Source: Platanthera guangdongensis (lineage: Eukaryota > Streptophyta > Magnoliopsida > Asparagales > Orchidaceae). From it: a stretch of DNA of 64,000 bases. The notes under the pieces were generated by a model. It worked only from the letters and a program-made list of their open reading frames with translations, searched no databases and was not told the DNA's origin. Of the stretch, positions 1-11,309 are shown one piece after another. The stretch is from positions 456,812 through 520,811 of the forward strand of contig CM077159.1 in NCBI GenBank assembly GCA_039583875.1, read 5' to 3'. The position numbers were made by a program, and so were the translations under genes. Position 1 is the first letter of the stretch. Each line of letters opens with the position of its first letter.

Positions 1-626
1 TGAGGACCGAGCTTGGATGCGGAATGACAACCCGACGATTCCAACCGTGAATCCTCAGCAAGACTTCGGATTCGGTCGATCTCTTGACTTGTTCTTGCTT
101 TATTGTTGAATATTGGTGTTTAACTTTATTTATATTGATGAAGTATGCTTAGTTTGTAAAATGTTTTTGTACAATCATGTCTATGTGATTTTGTATGTTT
201 TCGTTATTTACTTGAGTTGCGACATATTCCATCCACCACCATCCAACCTTGCCGCACTAGCAATTGCTAGTGGCGTGCGTAGCGAAGAGGTGCTCACGAC
301 CCTCATTCCACTATTCTAATCACCTCATCCGCTAGCCTTCTCATCCATCCGCCCCGTGATTCGGTGCATAGCGGCCCGACTAGTCTTCCATCCCTCCTGG
401 CAAAGCATCGCATAGCGGCGTTGCATACGAGTAGTTGTTAGCCTTTTATTTTCTGTTTCCGCAAACATCAAAACCCCCCTTAGTTAGCTCCAACCTGAGG
501 ACTTCAATCTCAAGTCCTCCTCGAAATTAACTCCACCTTACCGTGTTCCTTGAGAGATCGATACTTGGGAAAGCCCCCATTTTATATTACTTGTGCGACC
601 GGTTCACTGCCGTGATCTTAAGCATC
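1..626 (+). repeat. Probable 3' part (U5 end) of an unclassified plus-strand LTR
   Basis: No convincing coding frame is present. The last 90 bases have the layout of a plant Ty3 U5: a GAGATCGATACTT-type segment, then TATTACTTGTG, then an ending in GCATCA, resembling the U5 end of the Athila LTRs in this window. The expected primer site does not follow; gag of unit A begins abruptly at about 630. GCATAGCGG occurs near 367 and 411. The left end lies outside the window and the lineage is not recognised. Confidence 0.4.
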
Positions 627-630
627 ACCA
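579..630 (+). repeat. 52-bp LTR edge, inverted relative to 12972-13023
   Basis: The reverse complement of this stretch matches 12972-13023 with about four mismatches by eye. Both copies abut a broken Athila unit: gag of unit A here, integrase of unit B there. The two copies are therefore opposite-facing ends of one LTR family. Confidence 0.65.
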
Positions 631-631
631 T

Positions 632-1997
632 ACTACGCATCCATGTGCTCCTTGTTAATCTTTGCTGGGTATGATACTACTGGTTGATAATATATTAGTT
701 GTGCATTCATCTCGCTTGGTCCTTTGCCGCTAGACTCCACTTGGTGTGCTTCCTTCGTAATCCTTGGGTCTTGTAACTCCTTTCCGCTCCTCAATTGAAT
801 GTCTTTTGCATGCTCCCTAGGATTTGTCTCAGTATTTCCTGGAAGTGTTCCTTGTTGCCATTCAGAAACCATCCTTGCAAGCTATCCAATCTGATTCTCC
901 AAATTTCGAATCGAGTCTTCTTGATTCTGGAAGGCTACATCGGTAGTTTGCATGAACTTGGTAAGCACATCTTCCAATATAGGCTTCCTTGGTTCCGGTT
1001 GTTGTTGTTGTCCAAACATAGGTTGCTTCCCTTGGTTGTCTTGTCTTCACCAAGAGAAATTGGGGTGGTTCCTCCACCCAGGATTATATGTAGAACTATA
1101 TGGGTTGTTTGCTTGGTTGAATGAAGGTCTAATATTGTTGCCCATATAGTCAACATGCTCTTGTACTGAAGGTTCACAACTAGGCATTCCATTACATGAA
1201 TGGTCCCATTGTTGAGGTGCCATGGAGGGTGTTGCTAAGGTAAGGATGTCCATCTTTTGGTGAAGCTTCTCCACTTGAATGGCTAAGGCAGTGACATCAT
1301 CCACTTCATACATTCCTGCGGGCTTACTAGGCATTTGTCTTACGGTAGTCCATTGATAGTTGTTCATAGCCATGTCTTCTATCAACAGCTGAGCCGCTTC
1401 AGGTGTCTTGTTATTCAAAGTGCCTCCACTAGCCGCATCTATCATCTGTTTAGTGGCTGGATTGATACCATTGTAAAAAGTCTGAATCTGAAGCCATGAA
1501 GGTAGAGCATGGTGGGGACATCTCCTCAAAATGTCCTTGAATCGTTCCCATGTATCATACAACGATTCAGATTCCAACTGCATAAACATAGAGATGTCAT
1601 TCGTTAGCTTCGCAGTCTTTTCCGGTGGGAAATACTTAATCAAAAACATCTCAACCATCATATCCCAAGTAGTAATCGACCCTCTAGGTAACGAATTCAA
1701 CCACTGCTTCGCCTTATGCCGCAACGAGAATGGAAATAATCTCAATCGAATGACATCATTGGAAACACCATTGATCTTGAATGTGTCACATATCTCCAGG
1801 AATCCAGCCAAGTGGGTGTTATGATCCTCATCTTGCAGGCCATCATACTGGACATACTGTTGAACCATCTATATAACAGTAGGCTTCAACTCGAAGTTAT
1901 TGATGACTATTGGCGGTCTAACGATGCTTGACCTAGTTCCTTGGAGATTAGGTCTAGCAAAGTCAGATATAGTTTGCTCGTTCTGATTGGCCTTGGT
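632..1997 (-). pseudogene. gag: Athila-like gag, unit A (truncated)
   Basis: Gag forms the virus-like particle in the cytoplasm and packages element RNA. The retrotransposon gag domain is readable at 1868-1047, with AKQWLNSLP, ESLYDTWERFKD and the RRCPHH segment, followed by a Gln-rich tail. There is no CCHC knuckle, as is usual for Athila. Defects: the initiator found in other copies is AAG here (near 1995), an in-frame TGA lies at 1047-1049, and a TAG at 882-884 is shared with units B, C and E. The gene stops at about 632, where it joins the unrelated LTR edge; the protease and rest of pol are absent. Confidence 0.85.
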
Positions 1998-2164
1998 GTC
2001 CAAATTTTCGGATGATTCTCTCCTTGGTTAACTGTTTCTTCTTCTAATAGTTCGTTTGAAATGTCTATGGTATTAACTCCCACGTCCCTTTGGTTAGTGT
2101 TATGAATATTTCGCTCAGGTTCAGGATGAAATGTTGCTAGCCCAGAATTTCTGCCCCTGGTCAT
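1907..2164 (-). CDS. Short ORF overlapping the gag start, unit A
   Basis: An 85-codon ATG ORF starts 130 bases after the primer site. It overlaps the 5' end of gag by about 90 bases in a different frame, and an in-frame TAA precedes the gag ATG in the gag frame. Unit C keeps the same ORF at the same length (28296-28553). The product begins MTRGRNSGLA and is polar and acidic in the middle. It may be the true gag N-terminus cut off by an ancestral frameshift, or a translated upstream ORF. No function is recognised. Confidence 0.4.
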   Translation of the reverse strand: MTRGRNSGLATFHPEPERNIHNTNQRDVGVNTIDISNELLEEETVNQGENHPKIWTPRPIRTSKLYLTLLDLISKELGQASLDRQ

Positions 2165-2294
2165 AGACTAACAGACTACAAAACAGAGATTAAGCTATAT
2201 AATTATTCCATAAACTAATTTACAATTATACATATTAATAAACTAACATTGGTAGATTAATAAAGTTCAGGATTTCAAAATATTGAAATCGACA

Positions 2295-2312
2295 TCCCCA
2301 GCAACGACGCCA
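2295..2312 (-). other. Primer binding site (tRNA-Asp), unit A
   Basis: On the minus strand this matches TGGCGCCGTTGCCGGGGA, complementary to the 3' end of plant tRNA-Asp, with two mismatches. It starts six bases inside the LTR boundary at 2319, which fixes the LTR end and element orientation. Between it and gag lies an AT-rich leader without other features. Confidence 0.85.
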
Positions 2313-3327
2313 AAAACTTGATGATTTCTTTTGCTAACAAGTAATAACTTGATGCAGATTCATTCTACACTCTAGTATAAACTATGTAGATGGGCATAAG
2401 CTAGATTTAATTAACTTTCAGGCAAGTGAACCTATCAATCATAGTATAGGATAAATCTACATCTCGTGTCGTATTCCACAGGGCCATTTCAAATAGTCGT
2501 ACTCACCCTCACTCTATTATCATACCTATAAATAAAATGGACTTCTAATCTAAATTAACCTAACTATGACTATTTGGATAAATAAAGATTGAAGGATTAA
2601 AGATGATAAAAAGCCGAAAGCTTATGAGCAATTACATGAAAATACTCATTCATTAACTAAATTCTATGTAATCATGAAATAATAAGACTATCAAATTTGT
2701 TGTATTGTAAAGGGTAAACATCTATCGAATTCTCTCTCGAGCAATTCAAAGTCTAAACCTAAGTTAGTAAATTTTCTCTCGAACAATTTACAACACTCAA
2801 ATTTGCATTAATGGAAGTACCCTATCTACTACATAAATTCATGAAATCCTATCTCTAAAATACCATGAATCCATTTATTCGTATTCCAATTATCCAAACG
2901 ACATATCTCTCGATCATGACATTTGAATTACAAAGAGATCTAACACCAAAATATGAACATGTAGACATCATCACAAACATCCAATTTCTCAATCTAGAGA
3001 TTTGCAATTCATGTAAAACTTTTAACCAATTCATAACTAGGATAAAACTCTTTGTTTGTAAGCCTACATACGAATAAAATACCACAAATTTGATGAAAAC
3101 AATACGATACATTATTAACAAATTGTTCCAAATTAAAGTTCATGCAAAATAAAAGATAACTAAAGTTGAATCACCAAGAGATAGGGAAGATTAAAAGGGA
3201 TTAATGAAAGATTAAATGCATACAAAAATACCCTTCAAATCCTCCTTCTCTTGGATGCTCCACTTCATGCTCCAGAAGTTCTCCCCAATGAAAATGATGC
3301 AAAAGTCCATTCTAATTTTTCTACAGG

Positions 3328-3336
3328 TTTTTTATA
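3328..3336 (-). promoter_or_regulatory. LTR 1 TATA box
   Basis: The minus strand reads TATAAAAAACC here, directly downstream of the CACGG repeats in LTR orientation. The same sequence is kept in the other full LTRs at about 19142-19150, 29718-29726, 40303-40311 and 60489-60497. Initiation would be expected near 3300, leaving about 620 bp of U3. Confidence 0.6.
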
Positions 3337-3354
3337 GTCTCCTAGCAAACAGGG

Positions 3355-3655
3355 TTGGACATGGGTTCCAACATGGCCGTGTGTCAGTCTGTGTTGATGG
3401 TTCTAGGGCAGTTCCACACGAACAGGTGTGTCTGGTAGTGGGCCCTGTCAGATGACACGGGTACTGACACGGCCGTGTTGTTCTTCAGACTCGGGTGGGT
3501 TAGCAATCGAGGTCGAATGGACACGGGTAGGCACACGGGCGTGTGCTAACCCGTGTGAGTCTCTGTCATCTGCTTCCAGTTTCTTCAATTTCAGCGCACA
3601 TTGGACATGGGTATGGACTCGGGCGTGTGCCTACCCGTGTGAGCCCAATCTTTGT
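3355..3655 (-). repeat. CACGG/CCGTG palindromic repeat block in U3 of LTR 1
   Basis: Variants of ACACGGGCGTGTGCC and ACACGGCCGTGT recur every 20-60 bp. Many are near-palindromes, so they could form hairpins or bind a dimeric factor. Equivalent blocks lie at about 19165-19475, 29745-30035, 40330-40625 and 60515-60805 in the other LTRs. Confidence 0.75.
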
Positions 3656-3922
3656 CCTATCATAAGCCATGTTTACTCCGTGAACTCCTCTGTTTGCTCC
3701 AAGACTTTTAGTTCCATTGGTTGGCATTACCTGCATTAGAAAAATGAAAGAATAAATAGATAGCTTAATACAAGGAATAACCAAAAATCCTAACTGTGCT
3801 CTCCTATTCATGATAAGACAATTTCTCAACTATTCTCGTGAAATTACTACAAAAAGAGGTAGAAAATAGTAGACATGATTACAATTATGATAGTAAAAAG
3901 CCTATCATAATCGCACTCATCA

Positions 3923-3960
3923 AATACCCCCAGATTTAGATGTTTACTTGTCCCTAAGCA
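3923..3960 (-). other. Polypurine tract and stem-loop, unit B
   Basis: The minus strand reads CTGGGGGTATT immediately before the LTR start TGATGA, the expected position for plus-strand priming. Just inside is a near-perfect stem-loop (one mismatch here) with stem GTTTGCTT/AAGCAAAC and loop GTCCCT. The stem is perfect in unit D, at about 30340. Confidence 0.7.
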
Positions 3961-5564
3961 AACTAATTCAAACACTTGGGTTACCAATAAATAATTTTAC
4001 CTCCGCATACTGGTTGCTATGAATTTAAATAGAACTTTGATGATGTAATCGTATAAGAATTAGTTTAGCCGACGTTTCTAAGTATAGATTTATCTTAAAA
4101 TTCCTCCAATATATCTTTTAACTATCTTTCACTCTTTCTTAGAAATAAAGGTATAGTCATCTATGATAAATGTGAGGAGAAAATAACAATCTCAATAAGA
4201 TATGTATTAGTATTTCAAAACTTATAAATACCCATATTGATAGTGATGTGTTTACCCTTTTCACACCCTGTCCACGACATTAGTTAGAATTAGTGAGGTC
4301 GGATCCTTAGGACTTGTATTATGGTGTAGCCTTTTTGGCTTAGGATAGAAGATTATAGGTGAGGTAATCAAAGGTAAATTTGATAGATTTTGTTTTCTTT
4401 TCTTTCACACCTAAATCATAATTGAGCCTTTTTGTTGGTACACACCTTAACATACATCCGTGCTATAAAAGCACCCCCAGACTTTGCAATTAGTATACTT
4501 CCCACATTTTTTTGAAAGATACTCCATATTTTTATTTTATTTTTTTTAACCAAGGGGCCATAGTAGGGATCATTCCGAGTGGGTGCAAGTATACAAGCAC
4601 TCAGGCCACTTATCACTATGTCTGTTCTTTTCATGGGTCCATAGTAGGCATCATTCTGAGTGGGTGCAAATATACACGCACTCAAGCCACATATCACTAT
4701 GAATAAATTCATTCCAAGAAGGTCTCAATGATAAGTGTGCTAATATGTAAGGATTTGGCGTTGGTGAATTTTAATAGTAGAGTGTCAAAAGGATAGGGAT
4801 TAGGTCCAAATTGGGTGTGCAAGGGTATAATGTTTAAGGTTTTGGGATTGCAATGCTCAAGCTATCCAAAAGGAGGCCTAAGTCATTTCCACCCTCACTA
4901 ATTAACCTATGAAAAAATTTTGAGGATCGCTAGAGGGTAAGTTCTAGGCATCAATATATAGTATTTTTCATTTTAATTCCCTAATACCAAATTATAAAAA
5001 TGTTACACTGATCGACTCACTTTATTATATATAATTATATTTTCTAAAATAGAGTGATTGATAGTTAATAATATAGAGGATTAATCTTAACAATAAATTA
5101 TATAGAGAAAATTAGGCTAATGAATTTCTATACTTAATTACGAATCAACAAAGTTGAACACTCTATGAGCCTACATCAATTCATTTTAATCAGCGTGCGA
5201 AGTTAAATTATATAGTTATAATCCCAAATGAATGAATAATGAGAGCTGAAAAGAGTAACAAAAACCAATAAAATTGTTTTTTAAGGGGGGTATAACAAAC
5301 TTGAGTATTATGATAGCAAAATTATAATCAATTGTAATCATGTCTATCACATCAATTATAAAATGGAAGAACATCCACCCCCACACTGAAAATTTGCAAT
5401 GTCCTCATTGCGATGTAAAGTGCTGAAATAGTAATTTCACTAATAAAAAAAACTGCTATCATGAAAATAGAAGATCACATGAAGGAAACAGGAGCTGACA
5501 TGAAATCATATATAATATCTGAAATACACTGATATAATTAAATACTACAATATATAGATACATG
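3961..5564 (-). other. Long 3' non-coding region of unit B
   Basis: About 1.6 kb of AT-rich sequence lies between the env-position ORF and the polypurine tract. It contains two further CCCCCAGACT-type tracts (about 4474 and 5378), a pair of diverged direct repeats (4557-4700), and a hairpin next to the third tract (about 5390-5412). No conserved ORF is present. Confidence 0.7.
4557..4700. repeat. Two diverged direct repeats with CATAGT/ACTATG ends
   Basis: Two copies of a roughly 65-bp module sit about 80 bp apart. Each opens with CATAGTAGG, has GAGTGGGTGCAA and GCACTCA in the middle, and closes with CACTATG, so the module is partly self-complementary. It is kept in units C (about 20366-20515), D (30955-31100) and E (51048-51190). 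Confidence 0.65.
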
Positions 5565-6109
5565 TCAAAAGTAAGGTGGCTGGTCGGTCTGGTCATCGGG
5601 GAAGTGTGGCTGGCCAGGAGCTGCCGGTGCGTGAGGAGCAATCCCAGGTGGTCCCTGATCTGAATGAGGAGGTCCTCTGTCCACGCCTGCGCATCCTCGA
5701 TATGCTGGAAGCATGGAGAGAGCTCAGTCTCGAATAAATGCTGGAGCTCACGCGAATACTGTGAATGAGCTGGAGGAGGAGCAGCAGAAGACTCGCCCTA
5801 AGCATGAGTAGAACGAGATGGAGGCACTAGCGGCTCATCGAGGTCCGGATCCACCTCATCGTCATCGGCATCCTGCACGTGCGGTCCACTCCTTGCAAGT
5901 GAATAAATAATGCCTCCTCGACCCGCACGGGCGGTGATGAGGCGGAGGGACCGAAGACTGGCCATCGTAATCGGCACGGTCCTTGCGACCACAGTCATCG
6001 GGGTAAGGGCTGAGAAGATGCCCATGTTCTTCACCAGGAGGGTGATGTAGGGTGCTACACAAATAGACCCTATGCGGGAGTTGTTGGCCTTATGGAGGAC
6101 GAACTGGGC
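5565..6109 (-). pseudogene. Env-position ORF, unit B (3' part only)
   Basis: This matches the C-terminal part of the unit C env-position protein, including the acidic stretch and the final PPYF before TGA. The homology ends at about 6109, where plus-strand chromovirus RNase H sequence starts. The N-terminal half is missing and the frame is shifted. Confidence 0.75.
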
Positions 6110-8120
6110 ATATGTCTGACCACGACCTTGATGAGTAAATATTATATGTTTTGTCTGGACGTCGGCGTGCGCGCAAGATTTTGAAGAACTGAAAGGTTGT
6201 CTGACCACAACGCCAGTCTTGTGTTCGGCAAGTGGTACAAAAGGCTTTGAGATATACATCGACGCTTTGGGCAGCGGCTTAGGCTGTGTTCTACTACAGA
6301 ATGGGAGTGTAATAGCGTACCTCTTATATCAGTTGAAGGTGTGTGAGAGGAATTATCTGGTCTATGACTTGGAGTTGGTAGTTGTGATATTCTCTCTAAA
6401 GCTTTGGAGACACTACCTATATGGAGTGAAGGTCGATATCTATACTGACCATAAAAGCCTGAAATATCTACTAAATCGAAGGATCTAAATATACGATAAT
6501 GGAGGTGGATGGAGTTCCTTGGGGACTACACCTTCAATGTTCAATACATGCCTGACAGATGAAATGCAGTCACGGATGTGTTAAGTCATAGAGATCCCGT
6601 GCAAGTCAATTAGTTGATGTTGCATGATGAGCGTTTAGTTTGAAAATTTGAAGCCTTGGAGATTTATTGTGTTGATAAAAGGTTTAGTGTTGAAGCTCAG
6701 CTGAACTGGATAGAGGTGCATTATAACCAGGCTGATCGGATATGTCAGGCATTAGAGTTGGATGACATCATAAAGCAGTTCATGGCTGAGGCTTAGGGTA
6801 GGTCAAATGCCTAATTTACTGTCAGTGATGAGTTACTGTGGAAGGACAATCATTTGTGCAAGTCAAGCGTGGGTAAACTACAGGAGAAATTGATGTACGA
6901 GGCTCATCATACTAAGTACTCAATTCCCCAAGGACGCAAAGATGTACAGAGATATGAAAAAGCTATTATGGTGGCCAGGACTGAAGGAGCACATAGCACT
7001 TTATGTGGAAAAGTGTAAAATGTTTGCCTTCGTGAAGGCGGAGTGGCAAAAGCCCGAAAGATTCTTGAAGTCTTTGTCTATCCCGGAGTGTAAGTTTGAT
7101 GATATATCCATGGACTTCGCGCATGGTTTGCAGAGATCGCAATAGGGAAATGACAACATCTGGGTTGTTGTAGATCATATAAAAAAAGTCTCGCACTTTA
7201 TCACAAATAGGAAGGAAGATTCATTTGAGAAACTGGCAAATTTATATGTAGAAAACATTGTATGACTGCACGGTGTGCCCTAGAGCATCGTGAGTGACCG
7301 AGATGGGCGCTTCACGTCCAATGACTGGAGGTTCAGCATCAACTATTGGGGACCAAGCTGAAGTTCAGTAAAGCCTTTCATCCACAGACGGATGGTCCGA
7401 CTGAGAGTGTCAACAGGACGATGGATGACATGCTTCGCATGTGTGCCATAGATTTCAGTCAGAGGTTGGAAGAGCACCTCTATATGAATGAGTTTGCTTA
7501 TAATAACAGCCATCAAGTGAGCATTCAAATGGAGCCCTTCGAGGCCCTATACGGTAGGAAGTGATGTACCCCGTTATCTTGGTTGGAGACGGGCATGTTG
7601 AAGCTGTATAAATAGAAGGAAGTCGAAGATGCGACTTCGATTCTACGAACAATCCCGTGAGCGGTTGTTAGTTACTCAGGATAGGCAGGCTAAGTATTAT
7701 AATTCATAGCAAAGGAACGTAGAGTTTGCCATAGGCAAATGGGTATATTTGAAAATTAATCCTTTCAAGGGTGTCTTAAGGGTTCAACGCTTGAAAGATC
7801 TGAGTCCGTGATATCTTGGGCCATTTGAGATACTGGAGAGTATTAGAGAAGCGGCCTATCGGTTGAAGTTATCAACAAGATTGAGTGGTCTACACGATGT
7901 ATTCCACAAATCGGTGTTGCAAAAGATGGTGCAAGTGCCTATGAAAGTGTTTGTTCATATCAAGTACCGGTTGATAGTGGGTTGACAACGAGGGTCGAGC
8001 TCATTCAAATTAAGGATGTAGAAGTGAAAAGACTGCATAATAAAGAGACCAAGATGATCCTGGTCCGATAGGACAATTGTGGCCAAGTGTAGTTTTTTGG
8101 GAGCGAGAGCAAACCATGAA
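6110..8120 (+). pseudogene. pol: Old chromovirus pol fragment (RNase H, integrase, C-terminus)
   Basis: This begins inside the RT/RNase H linker. RNase H is recognisable ([11 protein letters not shown] near 6450), then an integrase zinc-finger region (about 6900-7020), the integrase core ([12 protein letters not shown] near 7100; HPQTDGPTESVNR near 7380-7410), and a C-terminus resembling that of element G. Many stops and frameshifts break it. It is most similar in this window to G, so it is an older member of the same family in opposite orientation. The gag, protease and most RT are missing. Confidence 0.85.
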
Positions 8121-9357
8121 GTCAGACATGTGAAGTTCGACATGCAAAGGGTAATGATCCTCTTCCTTGGACATGTGAAGTCCTCTCTTTTGGCATTAGA
8201 GGGTAGACACTCCACGAACAAGTAGATGTGGTTCTCCTGATGGGTTGATTCGTGTATCCCTATAGTATTGTATTTAGATCCGGAATCGAAGTAAGAAATA
8301 GACATGCTATGTGAAGCCCATTCAAACTTGTTGTTATGGATTGGTCATGTTTTCTATGTTTTGAATGCCGGAGAAGACTCTGCAGTTATCGCATAGATTT
8401 CAGAGTCACGGGGTGTGCAGATGGCTGCGTTGAGATTATTGGGGGTAAGTCTTCAGGAAAACACCTAATTAAGGGGAAGAACTGATAGTCTGTCCCCTAC
8501 TGCACAGCGGTAGTTATACCTCTAGCGATAGCTCCCAGTAGGCTATGTATTGATTGTGAAGCCTGTCTCTGGGAGACCCAAGGGCTATAATTTGATTAAG
8601 CACGAGCTTAAATTGCTCAGCTTTAGTAGCCAAGAGTGCTACCCTAGGATACTTACAGGGTTATGGATCATGCGGAAAAGGGAAAGGGGATGCTGACCCG
8701 TGTCAGGCCTACGAACTAGACGATTTGAGTACGGGACATGGCTAAACTAGACCCTCCCCTATGCCGGTTGACTTGGGGTGGTCATGTGTACATCACATGA
8801 CTTGTCGTAGCATTGAGGCATTGTCTCTAGCCTTAGCCTTTGTGATAATAAAAGCTCAAACATTATTCACCGTCATAGACAATGGTGGTGCCACCTTTGA
8901 AGTCCGGTGCACCCATAATGTTCTCCAATTGTACGGGGCATTTGGAATTTGTGCTAACGCATGTGGCTAGCGGTGCTTAAGTTGGACGTTTTGATTGCTA
9001 AGTGTTGTTTAAGCTATTGACTGCAGGGAAGGAGCACCGCCACCCCGAGTGAGGTGTGGGGTCGTTAGAAATTGGTCAGCTTTTGCTAATTGTTGCTTTT
9101 ATTTTCCACTATACGATGGATTGCTGCATGCAGGTGCTGCTGAGCCAAGCGGGAAGTTTCCGGCTGGATCACAGTAATGTTGTGCTGGCCCTCGAAGGCC
9201 AAAGCGAACTCTTGTGTTATTTTATTGTTCATGAGTAGCCGGCCTGCGTACCGAAGTATGCAATATACTTTAATTCAAGTTGAACATTGTAAGGCCTTAA
9301 GGCCAAGACCATATTTGTGTATTTGATTTACATTTCTAGTTGTGGTTGAAAGTGGGG
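8121..9357 (+). repeat. Old chromovirus 3' LTR fragment
   Basis: From about 9018 onward this is clearly homologous to the reverse complement of the G LTR: the CAGGGAAGGAGCACCGCC segment, GCTGGCCCTCGAAGGCC, GCCGGCCTGCGTACCGA and TAAGGCCTTAAGGCC. The part before 9018 is too diverged to align by eye but lies where the LTR should be. It is cut at about 9357 by the copia-type LTR. Short ORFs at 8761 and 9056 are not conserved. Confidence 0.65.
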
Positions 9358-11137
9358 GTTAGATCTCAAATACTCTAGAGGTGGGTGAATAGAGTATCTT
9401 TTAAACTTTAAAATTATATAGCTTTTTGCTGTTAATAAAAACACTTCAGAGAGGCAAAACAAAAATTAAAATAACTAATCACAGACACATCGAACCTAAC
9501 TAGCATAGATACAACAAGAACAAAAGAAAAAGGTGGCAACCAGACAACACAAGAATTTTATAGTGGTTCCCCAACCTAGGTATATCCACTCTTCTACTAC
9601 CCTGGTAGGAATCCACTCAGGTTTTTGATCAGGTGACTGCCACCAATGAGCTTTTGATCAGGTGCTCAAAAACCAACCCAAGTCTTTTGATCATGAGACT
9701 TGCAACCAAGGAATAACTTTTGAAGGGAGTAAAAGAACCCTTTTACAGTGAGGGGGTAAGAGAGTGATGGTGTCTTCTCTTTCTCAAATACAACTGAGAA
9801 GACTAGTGGATCTTAGATGTTAACAAAGCTCCCCCCGAGATATTGAACTCAGGAAGTCTTAAGCTTTGCTTCAGGGTGAGTAGGTCTTCAATCTTTAGCC
9901 TTAACTAGAAGAAATCCAGGAACTTCTTGACTGATAGAGGTTTTGTTGTCCTTGAAGAATCCTGGAATGAAGAATGAAGAAGACTCTTGATTTTAATGGA
10001 TGTTCTTCTTCTTCAGCTCGCTATTCTTTCTCTGGTCTGATCTAGGGCTTCTTGTTTCATGACTGTGTTACTTTATGATTGCTTTATTTTGTATCTCTTG
10101 TGCCCTGCTTGCCCTATTCTCTATTCTCTATGTCGAGAAGGAAGAAAAAAATCCTTTTATATTTTCTGTGAAATCTTCCTTCTGAATTTTTGAATTCTTT
10201 CCAGCATTGATTGCTGACGGCCTGGAGAAAGTTTGTATTGATTGATTTCCCCAACTGTACCATTGAAAAACGACAAGTAATAATCCTGATATAGGACAAA
10301 ATCAATGCTGCTTCTAACGGTAATATTCAGAGAATATTAAGCATTGATTATTCATGAATTATTGCAATAAAATAAGGATGGAGGGAGGGAAATATCCAAG
10401 TCTGGATCTGCACAGAAATCGTCGAGCAAAGAATAGAATTCGTGGACCCGGGTCCAGAGTTCGTCGAGCTGAGAAGTCATGTTCATCGACCTGATAGTTG
10501 TTGTTCGTCAACCTGAGATGCAAGATCATCGACCTAAGAATAGATAACTGCTTTCTCAAGAACCTTGCCAATTCTGTGCATCAAGATTGTCGAGCTGAGA
10601 ATCTAACTTTGTCGACTAGTGTTCAGAGAAATGATTCTTGGACTTTAGAATGTTGAAGTAGAGTATCCAGAAACCGTCGACCTGAGAACTAAGTTCGTCG
10701 ACCTGAGAACTGCTAACTGCTACTTGATAAAACTTGTCAAGACTATGGTCTAAGTTTGTCGAGCTGAGAACATAAATTCATTGACTGGAGTTCAGAGAAA
10801 TGATTCTGGACTTGGAATATTGAAGTAGAGCATCCAGAAATCATCGACCTGAGAACTAAGTTCGTCGAGCTCAACTCAGAGAATTGTCTCTGAGTTCGTC
10901 GAGCTAAGCACGACTTTTGTCGAGCTGAGTTTGACGAACGTCGAACTCATTTTCCCGAGTATTTTGAAATTTCTCTAAGTCTTGAGTCTTCTGCAGTCTG
11001 GTGATGGCTGGTCCATGCAGTGTTGAATATAAGGACATGGCCTAGACTCTAGGACACAGACATGACCCTGGCTATACAGGTTGGGTCAAACATCCTAGTT
11101 TAGTGAACTTAGCCCAAATCCAACTAGGGATCCAACA
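9358..11137 (-). repeat. Ty1-copia (Sire-like) LTR, minus orientation
   Basis: The minus strand begins TGTTGGATCC after a polypurine tract and ends near GAGATCTAAC, giving about 1.78 kb. The CTCTAGAGGTGGGTGAATAG segment near the left end and the CTCCCCCTATTTGG tract on the right are features I associate with Sire/Maximus elements. The left end sits in old chromovirus LTR sequence. It may be a 3' LTR whose element continues right as the env-like ORF. Confidence 0.5.
10380..10960. repeat. TCGTCGA(G/C)CTGAGAA repeats in the copia-type LTR
   Basis: Variants of GTCGACCTGAGAAC and TCGTCGAGCTGAGAA recur about a dozen times, irregularly spaced. Each contains the self-complementary core TCGTCGA or GTCGAC. 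Confidence 0.7.
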
Positions 11138-11153
11138 TTCTCCCCCTATTTGG
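11138..11153 (-). other. Polypurine tract of the copia-type element
   Basis: The minus strand reads CCAAATAGGGGGAGAA directly before the LTR start TGTTGG, which sets the orientation and LTR border. Confidence 0.6.
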
Positions 11154-11309
11154 ATGAGGTCACTAAATACAGACAGAAGATATTTACAAAGCAAGAAAAA
11201 ATATATCTGGCAGGAAATTTTAAAATATGCGGCGGATATATATGTACAGTAAGCTTTGTATCAGGAAATAAATAGACAGTTTTAGGACAACAGAAAAAAA
11301 GTTTAAAAT

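Larger units (their letters stand above)
2319..3922 (-). repeat. Athila-like LTR 1 (shared by units A and B)
   Basis: The 1604-bp LTR is bounded by TGATGA and TCATCA, with the unit A primer site on its left and the unit B polypurine tract on its right. In minus orientation U3 carries CACGG-type repeats (about 3650-3355) followed at once by a TATA box; the U5 end has the CTGTGGAATACGACAC-type segment seen in Athila/Tat LTRs. Small plus- and minus-strand ORFs inside it are not conserved as proteins. Confidence 0.88.

Noticed and set aside
113..319. 68-codon plus-strand ORF near the left end
   Set aside because: Hydrophobic AT-rich reading in LTR-like sequence with no conserved copy in the window.
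4464..4471. TATAAAAG in the Athila 3' region as a promoter
   Set aside because: It forms the loop side of a GTGCT/AGCAC hairpin, is altered in flanking bases in other units, and no conserved transcript or ORF follows.
8761..9238. Two plus-strand ORFs of 60-70 codons
   Set aside because: They lie in a decayed chromovirus LTR and have no counterpart in the intact G LTR in the same frame.
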